A stretch of DNA of 64,000 nt from Psychrobacter urativorans (GTDB taxonomy: Bacteria; Pseudomonadota; Gammaproteobacteria; Pseudomonadales; Moraxellaceae): positions 62,001-126,000 of the forward strand of contig NZ_CAJHBT010000003.1 in the NCBI RefSeq assembly GCF_904846675.1, read 5' to 3'. Under the pieces are notes generated by a model, which saw only the letters and a program-made list of their open reading frames with translations, was not told where the DNA came from and made no database searches. Positions 28,066 to 36,940 of this stretch are shown here, piece by piece (position 1 is the first letter of the stretch; every line of letters starts with the position of its first letter). A program made the position numbers and the translations under genes.

Positions 28066-28511
28066 TTAGCTTAACCAATGGAAGCGATAAGCCAACCATG
28101 CCACGATAGCACTAACCGAACTGGTCAAAAACCCACCCCATACAAAATCTACTAAGGCAGTATCTAGCGTAAAGCCTTTATACAATGCTAAGTTAGTAAA
28201 GTCGTAAGTTCTGTAAGCTATTAGCTTGATTAGTCCACCTAAGAAAAAGATATAACCATCCGAAGAACCTGCTTTAATCTGTGGATATAAAACCAGTATG
28301 CACATCGCGGACAGGTAGAACATATAAAACACACCGGCTGCTATCATATTTGGCTCATCGGCAAGCAGATGACCAATACACTTCTCAAAAAAAACGCTTT
28401 TCATCGTCGTTTCGTCAAGCCAGACCGAATCAAGGCCTAAAATATAACAACGGCTGCAAGATAGATAAATACATAGCCTATGACAATATTTTTTATAATG
28501 GTATGCTTTAT
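28066..28511 (-). pseudogene. DUF2177 family membrane protein, start codon and frame broken
   Basis: The C-terminal two thirds are a normal DUF2177 protein (LDSVWLDETTMKSVFFEK, GHLLADEPNMIAAG, RTYDFTNLALYKGFTLDT). The N-terminal helix is in another frame: KNIVIGYVFIYLAAVVIF is read from an ATA codon at 28511, where an ATG would be expected, and hits a stop in a TATTTTAG run near 28443, one base out of frame with LGLDSVWL. Joining the two frames gives the usual IFLGLDSVWL. Two lesions make an active product unlikely unless translation starts at the internal ATG near 28404. Confidence 0.7.
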
Positions 28512-28721
28512 GGTTGTAGTAATATTTTGAGCATAAGCAATATTTTATTCCCAATATAATATAACTTTATAGCAATAGTTTTTATTAAATAAATATAGTT
28601 GATTCAAGCAGACTCGGCTACTTTTTTGACTACTGTAACGTCAATGCTATCAATCACGGTTTGTGACAGCACATTATAAAACGATCAAATTAAACAAAAC
28701 ATATCTAATTATGGAGCGCAC

Positions 28722-29132
28722 ATGGAAACAATTCCTGTATTAACAGGCGAGATGGCACAGAACATGGTGAATGCCGCCGCCTTAGAAGCTAAAAAAGATC
28801 AATTGATGGTGTCAGTAACGGTGGTTGATGCCTCTGGACAAACTTTAGCCGTTTTGAGGGGGCACCGAGCAGGTGTCCATACCATTCGTGCCAGTTATAA
28901 AAAAGCGTATACCGCTAATTCACAAAAAAGAGAAACCGCGGTCATTGCTAAAGGTATCGAGGATGGGTCGATTCCTGCCGATCTTCGATACTTGGATGAA
29001 AACATACTTATTTTAGATGGTGGTGTTCCTATTTATATTGATGGCATTGTTGTTGGCGGTATCGGAGTGGGCGGCGCGCACGGTAGTCAGGATGTGCGAA
29101 TTGCTAAAGCGGGCTTGAAAGCTTTAGATTAG
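28722..29132 (+). CDS. GlcG/HbpS family protein (cytoplasmic)
   Basis: A 136-residue GlcG/HbpS-type protein with [20 protein letters not shown], the middle [17 protein letters not shown] and the glycine-rich [22 protein letters not shown]. HbpS in Streptomyces binds haem; GlcG in E. coli lies in the glycolate operon, and related genes often sit in catabolic clusters. There is no signal peptide, unlike its paralogue at 36941. GGAG six bases upstream fixes the start. It precedes the fdrA-type operon by 630 bases on the same strand and may be functionally linked to it, but co-transcription is uncertain. Confidence 0.8.
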   Translation: METIPVLTGEMAQNMVNAAALEAKKDQLMVSVTVVDASGQTLAVLRGHRAGVHTIRASYKKAYTANSQKRETAVIAKGIEDGSIPADLRYLDENILILDGGVPIYIDGIVVGGIGVGGAHGSQDVRIAKAGLKALD

Positions 29133-29763
29133 AGCCTGTTAAACCTTCAATATTGAGATTGTTTCTAATATAAAGATGATCTGAATGCGGTGCGTGGACT
29201 GTAATATAGCAGTTCTCGATGACTACTCTGGCGTTGTTATAGTGTCCTATATCCAGGTAGGAACGTGTAGATTCAAAGTAATAAGGTGTAAATTTCCTTG
29301 GGTTGAACCCACAAAGCAGCATACTTTCAAAATGAACCTCCAATTTATTATATCCTGTGGCTATGCCTTTAAAAAGGCTTTCACCTTACAGAGGTCGATA
29401 GCAATAACATACTCTGCTTAACTATCTAATTTGTTACCTGTAGTAAGCACTGCACTCAGCTCCCCTTACAGTCACTAATTCTACAATTTTTTGCGGCTTA
29501 CTGGTGAGAAGTCTTGGCTGGTTTATTAAAAAATATTTGCTGTTCTCCTCTTCCGCCCACTCCTGAATAATACTAGTAACGCTCAACAGACTAGACCCAT
29601 TAAAAAGAACCCACTACTATCGATGAAACCAATCAATAGCACTTCTAAATACTCATCTGAGCTAGATTAGCAAGTACATCTCTAACACTCAAAACCCTAT
29701 ACACTCCTAAATCACTTGGGCTATACTGATAGTATAACCACAACAAGGAAGGGGTATATAACG
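29133..29763. other. Long gap before fdrA without a clear gene
   Basis: About 630 bases. Short frames on both strands have no ribosome binding site and no family resemblance. The last 60 bases hold TATACT (29722-29727) and TATAAC (29733-29738) that may be -10 elements for the operon at 29764. Nothing else is recognised. Confidence 0.4.
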
Positions 29764-31299
29764 ATGCCTGTACAAACAAAAATATTATCAGGAGTCTATG
29801 CCGACTCAATGACGCTAATGGCACTCTCCACAAAGGTCAATAAGCTCCCGGGTGTTCAGAAGGCCATGATCGGCATGGGCACAGCGATGAACAAAGCCGT
29901 TATCAGCGACGTCGGCTTGATGAGCTCTGAAGTCGAAGCGGCCTCAATTGGTGACATGATTTACGCCGTAGAATGCGAAACTGAAGAAATTTGCGCTGAA
30001 ACATTGGCGAAGATCGACGAGCTACGGACGGCTTCGGTTACCGATCAAGACCAGAAAAACTCCTACCGATCGCTTGATAAGGCCGTCGAAGATAGTGATT
30101 CCAGTCTGGTCGTCATTTCGGTTCCTGGTGAATACGCTGCCAGTGAGGCTTGCAAGGCGCTTGAAAAAGATAAAAACGTCATGATATTTAGTGACAACGT
30201 TACCGTCGAAGATGAATTATCACTCAAACAATTTGCTCACGAAAAGGGGCTGTTGGTTATGGGGCCAGACTGCGGTACAGCTATTATCAATAACGTCGGC
30301 TTATGTTTTGCCAATGCTGTTAATGAAGGCTCAGTCGGTGTGGTTGCCGCTTCTGGTACCGGAGCTCAGGAATTCAGTGTACAAGTTGACGCTTTAGGCG
30401 GCGGTATCAGCCAACTGATCGGTGTCGGTGGTCGCGATTTGTCGGAAGACATTGGCGGCATCATGATGATTGACGGACTGAATATGCTGGCTCAGGATGA
30501 TCAAACTAAAGTCATCGTGCTGATCTCAAAACCACCCGCAGAAGCAGTCGCGAACAAAGTGCTTGAAGTAGCTAAAGGCATCGATAAGCCGGTAGTGGTC
30601 TGCTTTATCGGTGATGAGTCAGCCGAAAGTAATGCCAACCTGCACTTTACCAATAATACTTTAGAAGCTGCGAAAAAAGCTGTCCAATCAGCTGGCCTAT
30701 CTGTCAATACTGACACAAAAAACTATGACTTCGACTATGAAGGAATTAACTCGTCGTTCGCTGCGAACCAGAAGTTTATTCGTGGTGTATTCTGCGGCGG
30801 AACTATCTGTGATGAAGTGTTTTATGTCTTGAAGAATGCCTCCAATAACGTTGCTGGTAATATTGTCAGCAATGTTGCGAAGAACGCTAAAGATCAATTA
30901 CCAATTGGTGCCACTAGCCACGACAACGCACTGATTGATATGGGCTCCGATGAATTTACCAGTGGCCGGCCACATCCAATGATTGACCCAACCGATCGTA
31001 ATGCTCGACTAATCAAAGAAGCCCAAGATCCTGAAACAGCCATCTTACTGCTCGACTTCGTACTGGGTTACGGCTCAAACGAAGACCCAGTCGGAGCTGC
31101 TGCTGAGTCAATCAAGCAAGCCTATGCGGACGCTAAAAAAGACAGCCGCTCGCTACAGATTGTCGCTTACGTACTCGGCACAAACAGAGATCCACAAGGT
31201 AAGAAAAATCAAATTGACCAGTTAAAAAGCTTAGGTGTTCATGTTATCGATTCAGTTGTTGATATGGGTAGCGTAGCGTTAAAAATGTTACATAAATAA
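29764..31299 (+). CDS. fdrA: FdrA family protein, probable oxamate carbamoyltransferase subunit
   Basis: A 511-residue FdrA, an acyl-CoA-synthetase-like (succinyl-CoA ligase alpha/beta fold) protein. MGPDCGTAIINNVGLCFANAV and VVAASGTGAQEFSVQVD are the CoA-ligase-like and phosphohistidine-region segments, and the C-terminal half has the second ligase-type domain. In E. coli the fdrA-ylbE-ylbF set (allFGH) was reported to encode oxamate carbamoyltransferase, which splits oxalurate with phosphate into oxamate and carbamoyl phosphate. AGGAAGGGG nine bases upstream favours the ATG at 29764 over the TTG at 29716. YlbE- and YlbF-type genes follow at once, so the three form an operon. Confidence 0.88.
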   Translation: MPVQTKILSGVYADSMTLMALSTKVNKLPGVQKAMIGMGTAMNKAVISDVGLMSSEVEAASIGDMIYAVECETEEICAETLAKIDELRTASVTDQDQKNSYRSLDKAVEDSDSSLVVISVPGEYAASEACKALEKDKNVMIFSDNVTVEDELSLKQFAHEKGLLVMGPDCGTAIINNVGLCFANAVNEGSVGVVAASGTGAQEFSVQVDALGGGISQLIGVGGRDLSEDIGGIMMIDGLNMLAQDDQTKVIVLISKPPAEAVANKVLEVAKGIDKPVVVCFIGDESAESNANLHFTNNTLEAAKKAVQSAGLSVNTDTKNYDFDYEGINSSFAANQKFIRGVFCGGTICDEVFYVLKNASNNVAGNIVSNVAKNAKDQLPIGATSHDNALIDMGSDEFTSGRPHPMIDPTDRNARLIKEAQDPETAILLLDFVLGYGSNEDPVGAAAESIKQAYADAKKDSRSLQIVAYVLGTNRDPQGKKNQIDQLKSLGVHVIDSVVDMGSVALKMLHK

Positions 31300-31318
31300 T
31301 AAATCGAGGGAGAAGGAT

Positions 31319-32740
31319 ATGTCATTATTTGGTAAAAAAGCGAAGGACATGACCGTCGTAAACGTCGGCCTCAGCTCATTTGCAAGCGACATTGAGAAGC
31401 AGGGCGCGCACGCTCAGCAGGTTAATTGGACACCGCCCCGCGAGTACTCTCAAGAAGTGCGCGACGCGCTAAAGAAACTTCAGCAGCCAGAAATAGCCGC
31501 TAAGATAAAAGCCGCTAACCAAGAAGTGTTTGAGAAGATTACTAAGTCACACCAAATACTTACGGGTTACGAGCAAGCTATTGATGTGGTGCCTGGCATG
31601 ACCAAAACCACTATATTACATGCAGGGCCACCCATTAAATGGGACGCTATGTGCGGCGCTATGCGCGGTGCCGTTACCGGTGCAATCGTCTTTGAAGGCC
31701 TAGTCGAAACTATTGAAGAAGCTGAAGAAGTGGCCGCCTCAGGTGGGGTTCAATTCTCACCCTGTCATGAGCACGACTGCGTCGGTTCCATGGCCGGTGT
31801 GACTTCAGCCTCCATGTACATGCATGTAGTCAAAAACAAAACCTACGGCAACGTCTCTTATACCAACCTATCTGAGCAACTGGCGAAAATTCTACGCATG
31901 GGCGCTAATGATCAATCGGTTATCGACCGCCTCAATTGGATGCGCGATGTCCATGGCCCAATGCTCTCAGCCGCTATGAAGCTGGCTGGCGAGATTGACC
32001 TTCGCTTGTTACTGTCTCAAGCAATCCACATGGGTGACGAAGATCACAACCGTAACTTTGCCGGCTCCCTACTCCTTATGCAAGAACTTGCTCCATACAT
32101 CATCCAAACTGATTTTACTGATGAGCAGAAAAAAGATGTTTTCGAATTTGTAAAATCAAGTGACTACTTCTCAGGCCCAACTTGGATGGCGGTAGCCAAA
32201 AACGCTATGGACGCCGCTCATGGTGTAGAAAATAGCACCATCGTAACCACCATGTGCCGTAACGGTACCGATTTTGGTATTCGGGTGTCACATATGGAAG
32301 GATTCCAGTGGATCACCGGACCTGCCCAGCAAGTAATGGGCCCTATGTTTGCCGGCTACAAGCCAGAAGATTCTGGCCTTGATATTGGCGATAGCTCAAT
32401 CACTGAGACCTTTGGTATCGGCGGCTTTGCTATGGCGGCAGCACCAGCAATTATCCCTTTGGTTGGCGGTACTGTTGAAGATGCGCTTAACTACTCGAGA
32501 GATATGATGGATATCACCACGGGTACTAACCCAAATATTACGATTCCAATCCTCAACTTCCGTGGTCTTGCAACGGGTATCGATGTCATCAAAGTCATCG
32601 AAACGGGTATGCCACCTATTATTAATACCGCTATCGCTCATAAAGACGCTGGTATCGGCATGATTGGCGCCGGTCTTGTGAATCCACCGTTTGAAGTATT
32701 TGAGAAGGCGATTGTTAAATTAGCGACCTCAATTAACTAA
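31319..32740 (+). CDS. ylbE: YlbE (DUF1116) family protein, probable oxamate carbamoyltransferase subunit
   Basis: A 473-residue DUF1116 protein. Recognisable segments are ILHAGPPIKWDAMCGAMRGA, SGGVQFSPCHEHDCVGSMAG and FAGSLLLMQELAPYII, with the conserved Cys-His cluster PCHEHDC that could bind a metal or take part in catalysis. It lies 19 bases downstream of fdrA behind GAGGGAGAAGGAT and is surely co-transcribed. The family's only described role is as part of oxamate carbamoyltransferase (AllG in E. coli). The role here is inferred from having the whole fdrA-ylbE-ylbF set in order. Confidence 0.88.
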   Translation: MSLFGKKAKDMTVVNVGLSSFASDIEKQGAHAQQVNWTPPREYSQEVRDALKKLQQPEIAAKIKAANQEVFEKITKSHQILTGYEQAIDVVPGMTKTTILHAGPPIKWDAMCGAMRGAVTGAIVFEGLVETIEEAEEVAASGGVQFSPCHEHDCVGSMAGVTSASMYMHVVKNKTYGNVSYTNLSEQLAKILRMGANDQSVIDRLNWMRDVHGPMLSAAMKLAGEIDLRLLLSQAIHMGDEDHNRNFAGSLLLMQELAPYIIQTDFTDEQKKDVFEFVKSSDYFSGPTWMAVAKNAMDAAHGVENSTIVTTMCRNGTDFGIRVSHMEGFQWITGPAQQVMGPMFAGYKPEDSGLDIGDSSITETFGIGGFAMAAAPAIIPLVGGTVEDALNYSRDMMDITTGTNPNITIPILNFRGLATGIDVIKVIETGMPPIINTAIAHKDAGIGMIGAGLVNPPFEVFEKAIVKLATSIN

Positions 32741-32803
32741 GCCGCTTGAGTGAATAAGCAACTTGACTAACTTTAAATTAACTAGCAGGCTTATCTATAC
32801 AAC

Positions 32804-33703
32804 ATGCACCTTATCGCTATCACAGCCGACAGTACTTGGCGCACGGCGCTTCAGACTCCAAAGACCGCTAAGGTTGAGAGTGTCTTTCGCCGTGCGCTCA
32901 ATCTGCGACTTAATAGTGGTGAGCTGCTGACTGTCTTTCCGGCTGGCAGCCCAAACGCGCCGGCCGGTTTAATAGGGTCACATGTGATAGGCCAGACTTT
33001 AGGCCACGTTGGCGAAACCGTTAAATTGTCCCCAACGGCGATTACTTTTAACACTGTAACTATCGCAACAAATAAATGTCGATTTGTGACAAACAGCCTT
33101 GGTGAACGACAGATGCCTATGCCAAGCCATGACTACTTAGGGCAGTTTACGCAACACGTAAAAGCTCAGGCTATACAGGGTAGTTTTTACGGTTCTATGC
33201 CAAACGATGTGTTTAACAGCGCTCAAGTTGCAAGACTTGAACGTGGTCGCGGGCAGTTAAAGCTTGCTTGGACACAGTCGTCAGTCGAAGGAATTGCAGA
33301 TGCAACCAAGCAGTTGATTGGACTTGGGATTGGGCTTACCCCCTCTGGTGACGACTACTTAGTTGGGCTACTGTTAGTACTAAATCACTCAGTAGCAGCT
33401 GATAGCGCTAACTTAGCCGCTATCAAACAGGCCATCTTAGACAATCTAGGAACAACGACTAGTGTCAGCCAAGCCTACCTACGTGCTGGACTCGAGCGAC
33501 GATACGGCGAACCACTTCGCGACCTTCTCATTGCTGTTACCAGCCAAGCGGATACGTTTGAGAATGCTTTACAAACGGTACTCTCACACGGTGCCACCTC
33601 AGGTCAAGACACCTGCACCGGTATGATTGATGCATGGAAATTGCTACAGGGATTTACTACAGAAAGTTGCTACAGGGAAATATTGCAAGAAGTTGGTATA
33701 TGA
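32804..33703 (+). CDS. ylbF: YlbF (DUF2877) family protein, probable oxamate carbamoyltransferase subunit
   Basis: A 299-residue DUF2877 protein. The signature LIGLGIGLTPSGDDYLVG (about residues 165-182) is intact, and SHGATSGQDTCTGMIDAW near the C-terminus matches the second conserved block. It follows ylbE by 63 bases, with only a weak ribosome binding site, and precedes a DUF1097 gene by 46 bases. Third member of the fdrA-ylbE-ylbF operon (AllH in E. coli). Subunit roles within the enzyme are not known from this sequence. Confidence 0.85.
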   Translation: MHLIAITADSTWRTALQTPKTAKVESVFRRALNLRLNSGELLTVFPAGSPNAPAGLIGSHVIGQTLGHVGETVKLSPTAITFNTVTIATNKCRFVTNSLGERQMPMPSHDYLGQFTQHVKAQAIQGSFYGSMPNDVFNSAQVARLERGRGQLKLAWTQSSVEGIADATKQLIGLGIGLTPSGDDYLVGLLLVLNHSVAADSANLAAIKQAILDNLGTTTSVSQAYLRAGLERRYGEPLRDLLIAVTSQADTFENALQTVLSHGATSGQDTCTGMIDAWKLLQGFTTESCYREILQEVGI

Positions 33704-33749
33704 ATAAGTAACTAATACATATGTAAATAGGTGACAAGGGGAATACCAT

Positions 33750-34229
33750 ATGAATAGTAAACTAATCTATACGCTTGGTACTGCAGCCGTTACCGGCATA
33801 CTCTGTGGACTCTGGGGCGGTTATGCCGGTGCAATTGGCCTAGTAGCATGGGCAGGATTTGCGAGCACGACGGCTTACTTTGCGACCGGCATGCGCTACC
33901 TATCAGGGTTTTTTATGACCATCGTCACTACGATGTTCGGCGTCGGTTTTGCGTGGTTGATGCTGCAAGGCGCAGAGATACTTGGTGGTAGCGACGCCGC
34001 CTATGCACTCGCGGTTGGAATATTCGTCATGTGTATCGTCCTGATGGGTCAGATTAAGTGGACAGGATATGTCCCCGGTATCTTCGTTGGAACCTACTCC
34101 TTATTTGCGATGCCTGATAACAACGTACCGCTACTTGTATTGTCACTGTTAGCCGGTGCAGTACTTGGCCTAGCGTGCGACTGGCTTGGTAAAGCACTAT
34201 TTGTAAAATACGCGCCTAAAATAGTCTAA
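33750..34229 (+). CDS. DUF1097 family membrane protein
   Basis: A 159-residue inner-membrane protein with five hydrophobic segments, including GILCGLWGGYAGAIGLVAWAG (shortened here) and LVLSLLAGAVLGLACDWLG. The glycine-rich first helix fits DUF1097. AAGGGGAATACC precedes the ATG. It is the last gene of the fdrA-type operon and is a candidate for moving a substrate or product (oxalurate, oxamate, allantoin-type compound) across the membrane; that is inference from position only. It ends four bases before the stop of the convergent carbamate kinase gene. Confidence 0.75.
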   Translation: MNSKLIYTLGTAAVTGILCGLWGGYAGAIGLVAWAGFASTTAYFATGMRYLSGFFMTIVTTMFGVGFAWLMLQGAEILGGSDAAYALAVGIFVMCIVLMGQIKWTGYVPGIFVGTYSLFAMPDNNVPLLVLSLLAGAVLGLACDWLGKALFVKYAPKIV

Positions 34230-34233
34230 AAAA

Positions 34234-35175
34234 CTATGGCGTAATCGTCGTTCCGGCTTCACCCGCCACAATAGCTTCGACTTCACTCAGCTCACCAATT
34301 ACAGCATTATTACCTGAATGTTTTACGAAGCGCTGAGCCGCTTGAACCTTCGGCAGCATACTGCCAGCCTCAAACTGACCTTCAGCAATGTAGCCCGCGA
34401 TATCACCGCTACTAACAATCTCTAAGGATTTCTGTTCAGACGTACCGAATCCTAGCATCACTGCCGATACGGTTGTCAATATAATAAATTGATCGGCTCC
34501 TACAAGCTCCGCTATCAATGCCGCCGATAAATCTTTGTCAATTACTGCCTCTATTCCTTGATGAGTGCCATCGTCCTGCTTGATTACTGGTATTCCTCCA
34601 CCTCCTGCAACAATCAACGTTACCCCAGCGTCAGTCAGCACTTTGATTGCCTTCGTTTCCACTATTTCAACGGGTGACGGTGAAGCAACGACTCGCCGCC
34701 AACCACGACCAGAATCTTCACGAAAAATATAATTCTGTCCATCAGAAGCATTTATGGCTTCAGATTCAGATTCGTAAAACGGGCCGATTGGCTTATCTGG
34801 ATTAAGAAATTTTGGATCGTTCTCATCAACAACCGTTTGAGTTATGATTGCAACGGCCTGATTACTGAGATTGTTTCTTTGAAATTCATCATTCAGCGCT
34901 TGTTGTAACCAATAGCCGATTGCCCCTTGACTCATCGCACCGCAAGTATCTAGCGGCATCGCTGGCACGGCTTCAGAGTCGATGGCGTGCTGTCCGAGTA
35001 GTATGTTACCGACCTGCGGCCCATTACCGTGGACAATAACCAGCTGATGCCCCTGACTAACCACTGCCGTTAGCTTTGCTGCCGTCTCTCGAGCTACCGC
35101 CTTCTGATCAGCAGCTGACGCATTGCCCTTGCGCTGCAATGCATTTCCACCTAGTGCTACAACGATTCTTGCCAT
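34234..35175 (-). CDS. arcC: Carbamate kinase
   Basis: A 313-residue carbamate kinase, which uses carbamoyl phosphate and ADP to give ATP, ammonia and CO2. RIVVALGGNALQRKG, VIVHGNGPQVGNILLGQ, GWRRVVASPSPVEIVE and VAGGGGIPVIK are all present, as is the FEAGSMLPKVQAA segment near the C-terminus. GGAGGA eight bases upstream fixes the start at 35175, not at the in-frame ATG at 35187. It converges on the fdrA-type operon with a gap of four bases. It has no arginine deiminase genes beside it, so its carbamoyl phosphate most likely comes from the oxamate carbamoyltransferase next door (the E. coli counterpart is ybcF/allK). Confidence 0.95.
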   Translation of the reverse strand: MARIVVALGGNALQRKGNASAADQKAVARETAAKLTAVVSQGHQLVIVHGNGPQVGNILLGQHAIDSEAVPAMPLDTCGAMSQGAIGYWLQQALNDEFQRNNLSNQAVAIITQTVVDENDPKFLNPDKPIGPFYESESEAINASDGQNYIFREDSGRGWRRVVASPSPVEIVETKAIKVLTDAGVTLIVAGGGGIPVIKQDDGTHQGIEAVIDKDLSAALIAELVGADQFIILTTVSAVMLGFGTSEQKSLEIVSSGDIAGYIAEGQFEAGSMLPKVQAAQRFVKHSGNNAVIGELSEVEAIVAGEAGTTITP

Positions 35176-35187
35176 TACTTCCTCCAC

Positions 35188-35509
35188 TATCTTTTACTGT
35201 TAGTTATTTTTATAGGTATATCTATTGGTATGAGCTAAATTCAAAATAAATATAAAAGTAAGTTGTTGATTTCAATTAATATTGAACTATCTTCAAATAT
35301 CAATACACATGAGTATATACACATCATCGACTTGTTGAGATGAATTTATGAGTTACTCGTCGGGTAAGATTATCAAGTGACCCGTAGCAACGATAATTTG
35401 TGTTTTGAAACTATCTAAATCAGCGCTTTTGATACATTTGCTACTGTACATTTGCTACTGGTAGTCTGTTACTGTTTGGATATTCAAAGAATATTAAAAG
35501 GAATAAAAC
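35188..35509. other. Intergenic region between divergent arcC and the small ORF
   Basis: About 320 A/T-rich bases. It should contain the promoter of arcC on the minus strand and of the small gene at 35510. No repeat, RNA or coding frame is recognised. Confidence 0.4.
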
Positions 35510-35695
35510 ATGAGTGACATGAGTAAAAAGTCGGATTATGTCGAAGATTTTCCAGAAGAGAATCCTGCAGGTGATCTAAACGAGAAACCTAAGTCTAAGT
35601 ATGAATTATGTGTTGCTGCTGAAAGTGCAAAAGTACATGCACTGATAGCCAAAGCTCAAAGCGATGCTAAGGCACGTTTACTAGATGATAAATAG
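35510..35695 (+). CDS. Small hypothetical protein
   Basis: A 61-residue hydrophilic protein. The first half is acidic (KKSDYVEDFPEENPAGD) and the second half is an Ala/Lys-rich helix (AAESAKVHALIAKAQSDAKA) that could form an amphipathic coil. AAAAGGAATAAAAC before the ATG is a good ribosome binding site, which supports translation. No family is recognised; nothing links it to its neighbours. Confidence 0.5.
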   Translation: MSDMSKKSDYVEDFPEENPAGDLNEKPKSKYELCVAAESAKVHALIAKAQSDAKARLLDDK

Positions 35696-35779
35696 CGGTG
35701 TTTGAAGCCATTGCAAGCAATGTGTAAGATCTTAGTTTACCAAGTTAAGGTCTACGGTTTTCTGGGTATATATCAATAG

Positions 35780-36520
35780 TCACATAGCAGCCTTAATCAT
35801 CAGCAACGCTCCGGTTATCACCAATAACCCATAAACCAATTGCCGGAAACGCTGCTCATTCAGACGGTGATGCAGGTATTCTCCCAATACAATGCCGATG
35901 ACCAACACTGGCAGATAAAAGACAAGTCGTGGCAAACTGGGAACCAATGACCCATCAATTAGAAATAGCACTGACAAACAACCGTTTAATGTAAACCATA
36001 CGACCAAAAGAGTGGCACGCATGCGGCTTTTGTCCAAATTGATGCCGCCCATTGAATAAACGAGCAGTGGGCCGCCTGATGCGAACAGGCCGTGGGTAAT
36101 GCCGGCGCCAAAAGTCAGGGCTCGACTCAACATCAGAGTGTGCGGAGCGACTGGTATGCCGCGATACATACGCCAGAGCTCACGGCTGGCAAACCAGAAC
36201 ACCAATGCACCAAACAGCAGTTTGAGCAAGGAATCACCAAGCCAAGGTCGCAACCCATAGCCGGCCAGTGTACCCAATAACATTAGCGGCAAAATCAGTT
36301 TAAGTAGTACGGGCCAGTAGATATGTCGGCGATTATGCCAGACCAGATAGCCAGTCATTAGAACGTTGAGCGGTACCACTACCGGCATCATTTGATTTAT
36401 TGGCAGCATCAACGCACCAAGGGAGAGCGCAATCACTAAGCTGCCAAAGCCAGTGATTGCTTCTACAGTGTAGGACAACAGGATGAAGACGCCGAGCCAA
36501 ATCCAAGGATCGAGAATCAA
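35780..36520 (-). CDS. TauE/SafE family permease
   Basis: A 246-residue membrane protein with about eight helices in two halves. The first half has YTVEAITGFGSLVIALSLGA and the second THGLFASGGPLLVYSMGG, the twin signature regions of the TauE/SafE (former DUF81) family, which exports or imports organosulfonates, sulfite or sulfoacetate. The gene starts with TTG at 36520 behind GAGGGG at proper spacing. It is visibly richer in G/C than its flanks, hinting at separate origin. The substrate here is unknown; a link with the oxalurate module is possible but unproved. Confidence 0.82.
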   Translation of the reverse strand: MILDPWIWLGVFILLSYTVEAITGFGSLVIALSLGALMLPINQMMPVVVPLNVLMTGYLVWHNRRHIYWPVLLKLILPLMLLGTLAGYGLRPWLGDSLLKLLFGALVFWFASRELWRMYRGIPVAPHTLMLSRALTFGAGITHGLFASGGPLLVYSMGGINLDKSRMRATLLVVWFTLNGCLSVLFLIDGSLVPSLPRLVFYLPVLVIGIVLGEYLHHRLNEQRFRQLVYGLLVITGALLMIKAAM

Positions 36521-36940
36521 TTAAAGCCCCTCATCATAAATCACCGGCAAAGCGCTTTACGCACCTAATGTAAGTACATATAACCAAGCCTAATCCTGAG
36601 GCAGTACTGGTGATTAGGATGACATTCATTTTATATATACTCAGTGTCAGGGAACAACAAACATCTTACGCAAAAATAGGCCGGTGAGAGATTGATATTT
36701 AAGTGATCAGAGTTTCTGATAGTCTATCTTCACTAGCTATGTTATTTACGAACACAACTTTACGGACACTCCAATAATATAGAAAATTATCGTTATTTTG
36801 GACAAAAAATCGCGTTGTCACTGTTTGTTATGATTATCTCATTGGAATTATTTATTATAACCATCAGGCTAAATAATGAGTAGAGCGTGTTTGATCTTTA
36901 GCTTATAAATACCACACACGCTCTTCCTCTAGTCTATTTA
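36521..36940. other. Gap with a spaced inverted repeat
   Basis: About 420 bases with no credible gene. AGAGCGTGT at 36882-36890 is mirrored by ACACGCTCT at 36914-36922, an inverted repeat with a 23-base loop, just beyond the stop of the minus-strand HbpS-like gene. No T-run follows on that strand, so it is a poor terminator and may be regulatory. Confidence 0.45.

Noticed and set aside
29104-29343. Minus-strand open frame of 79 codons downstream of the GlcG/HbpS gene
   Set aside because: No ribosome binding site, no recognisable motif, and it overlaps the end of a real gene.
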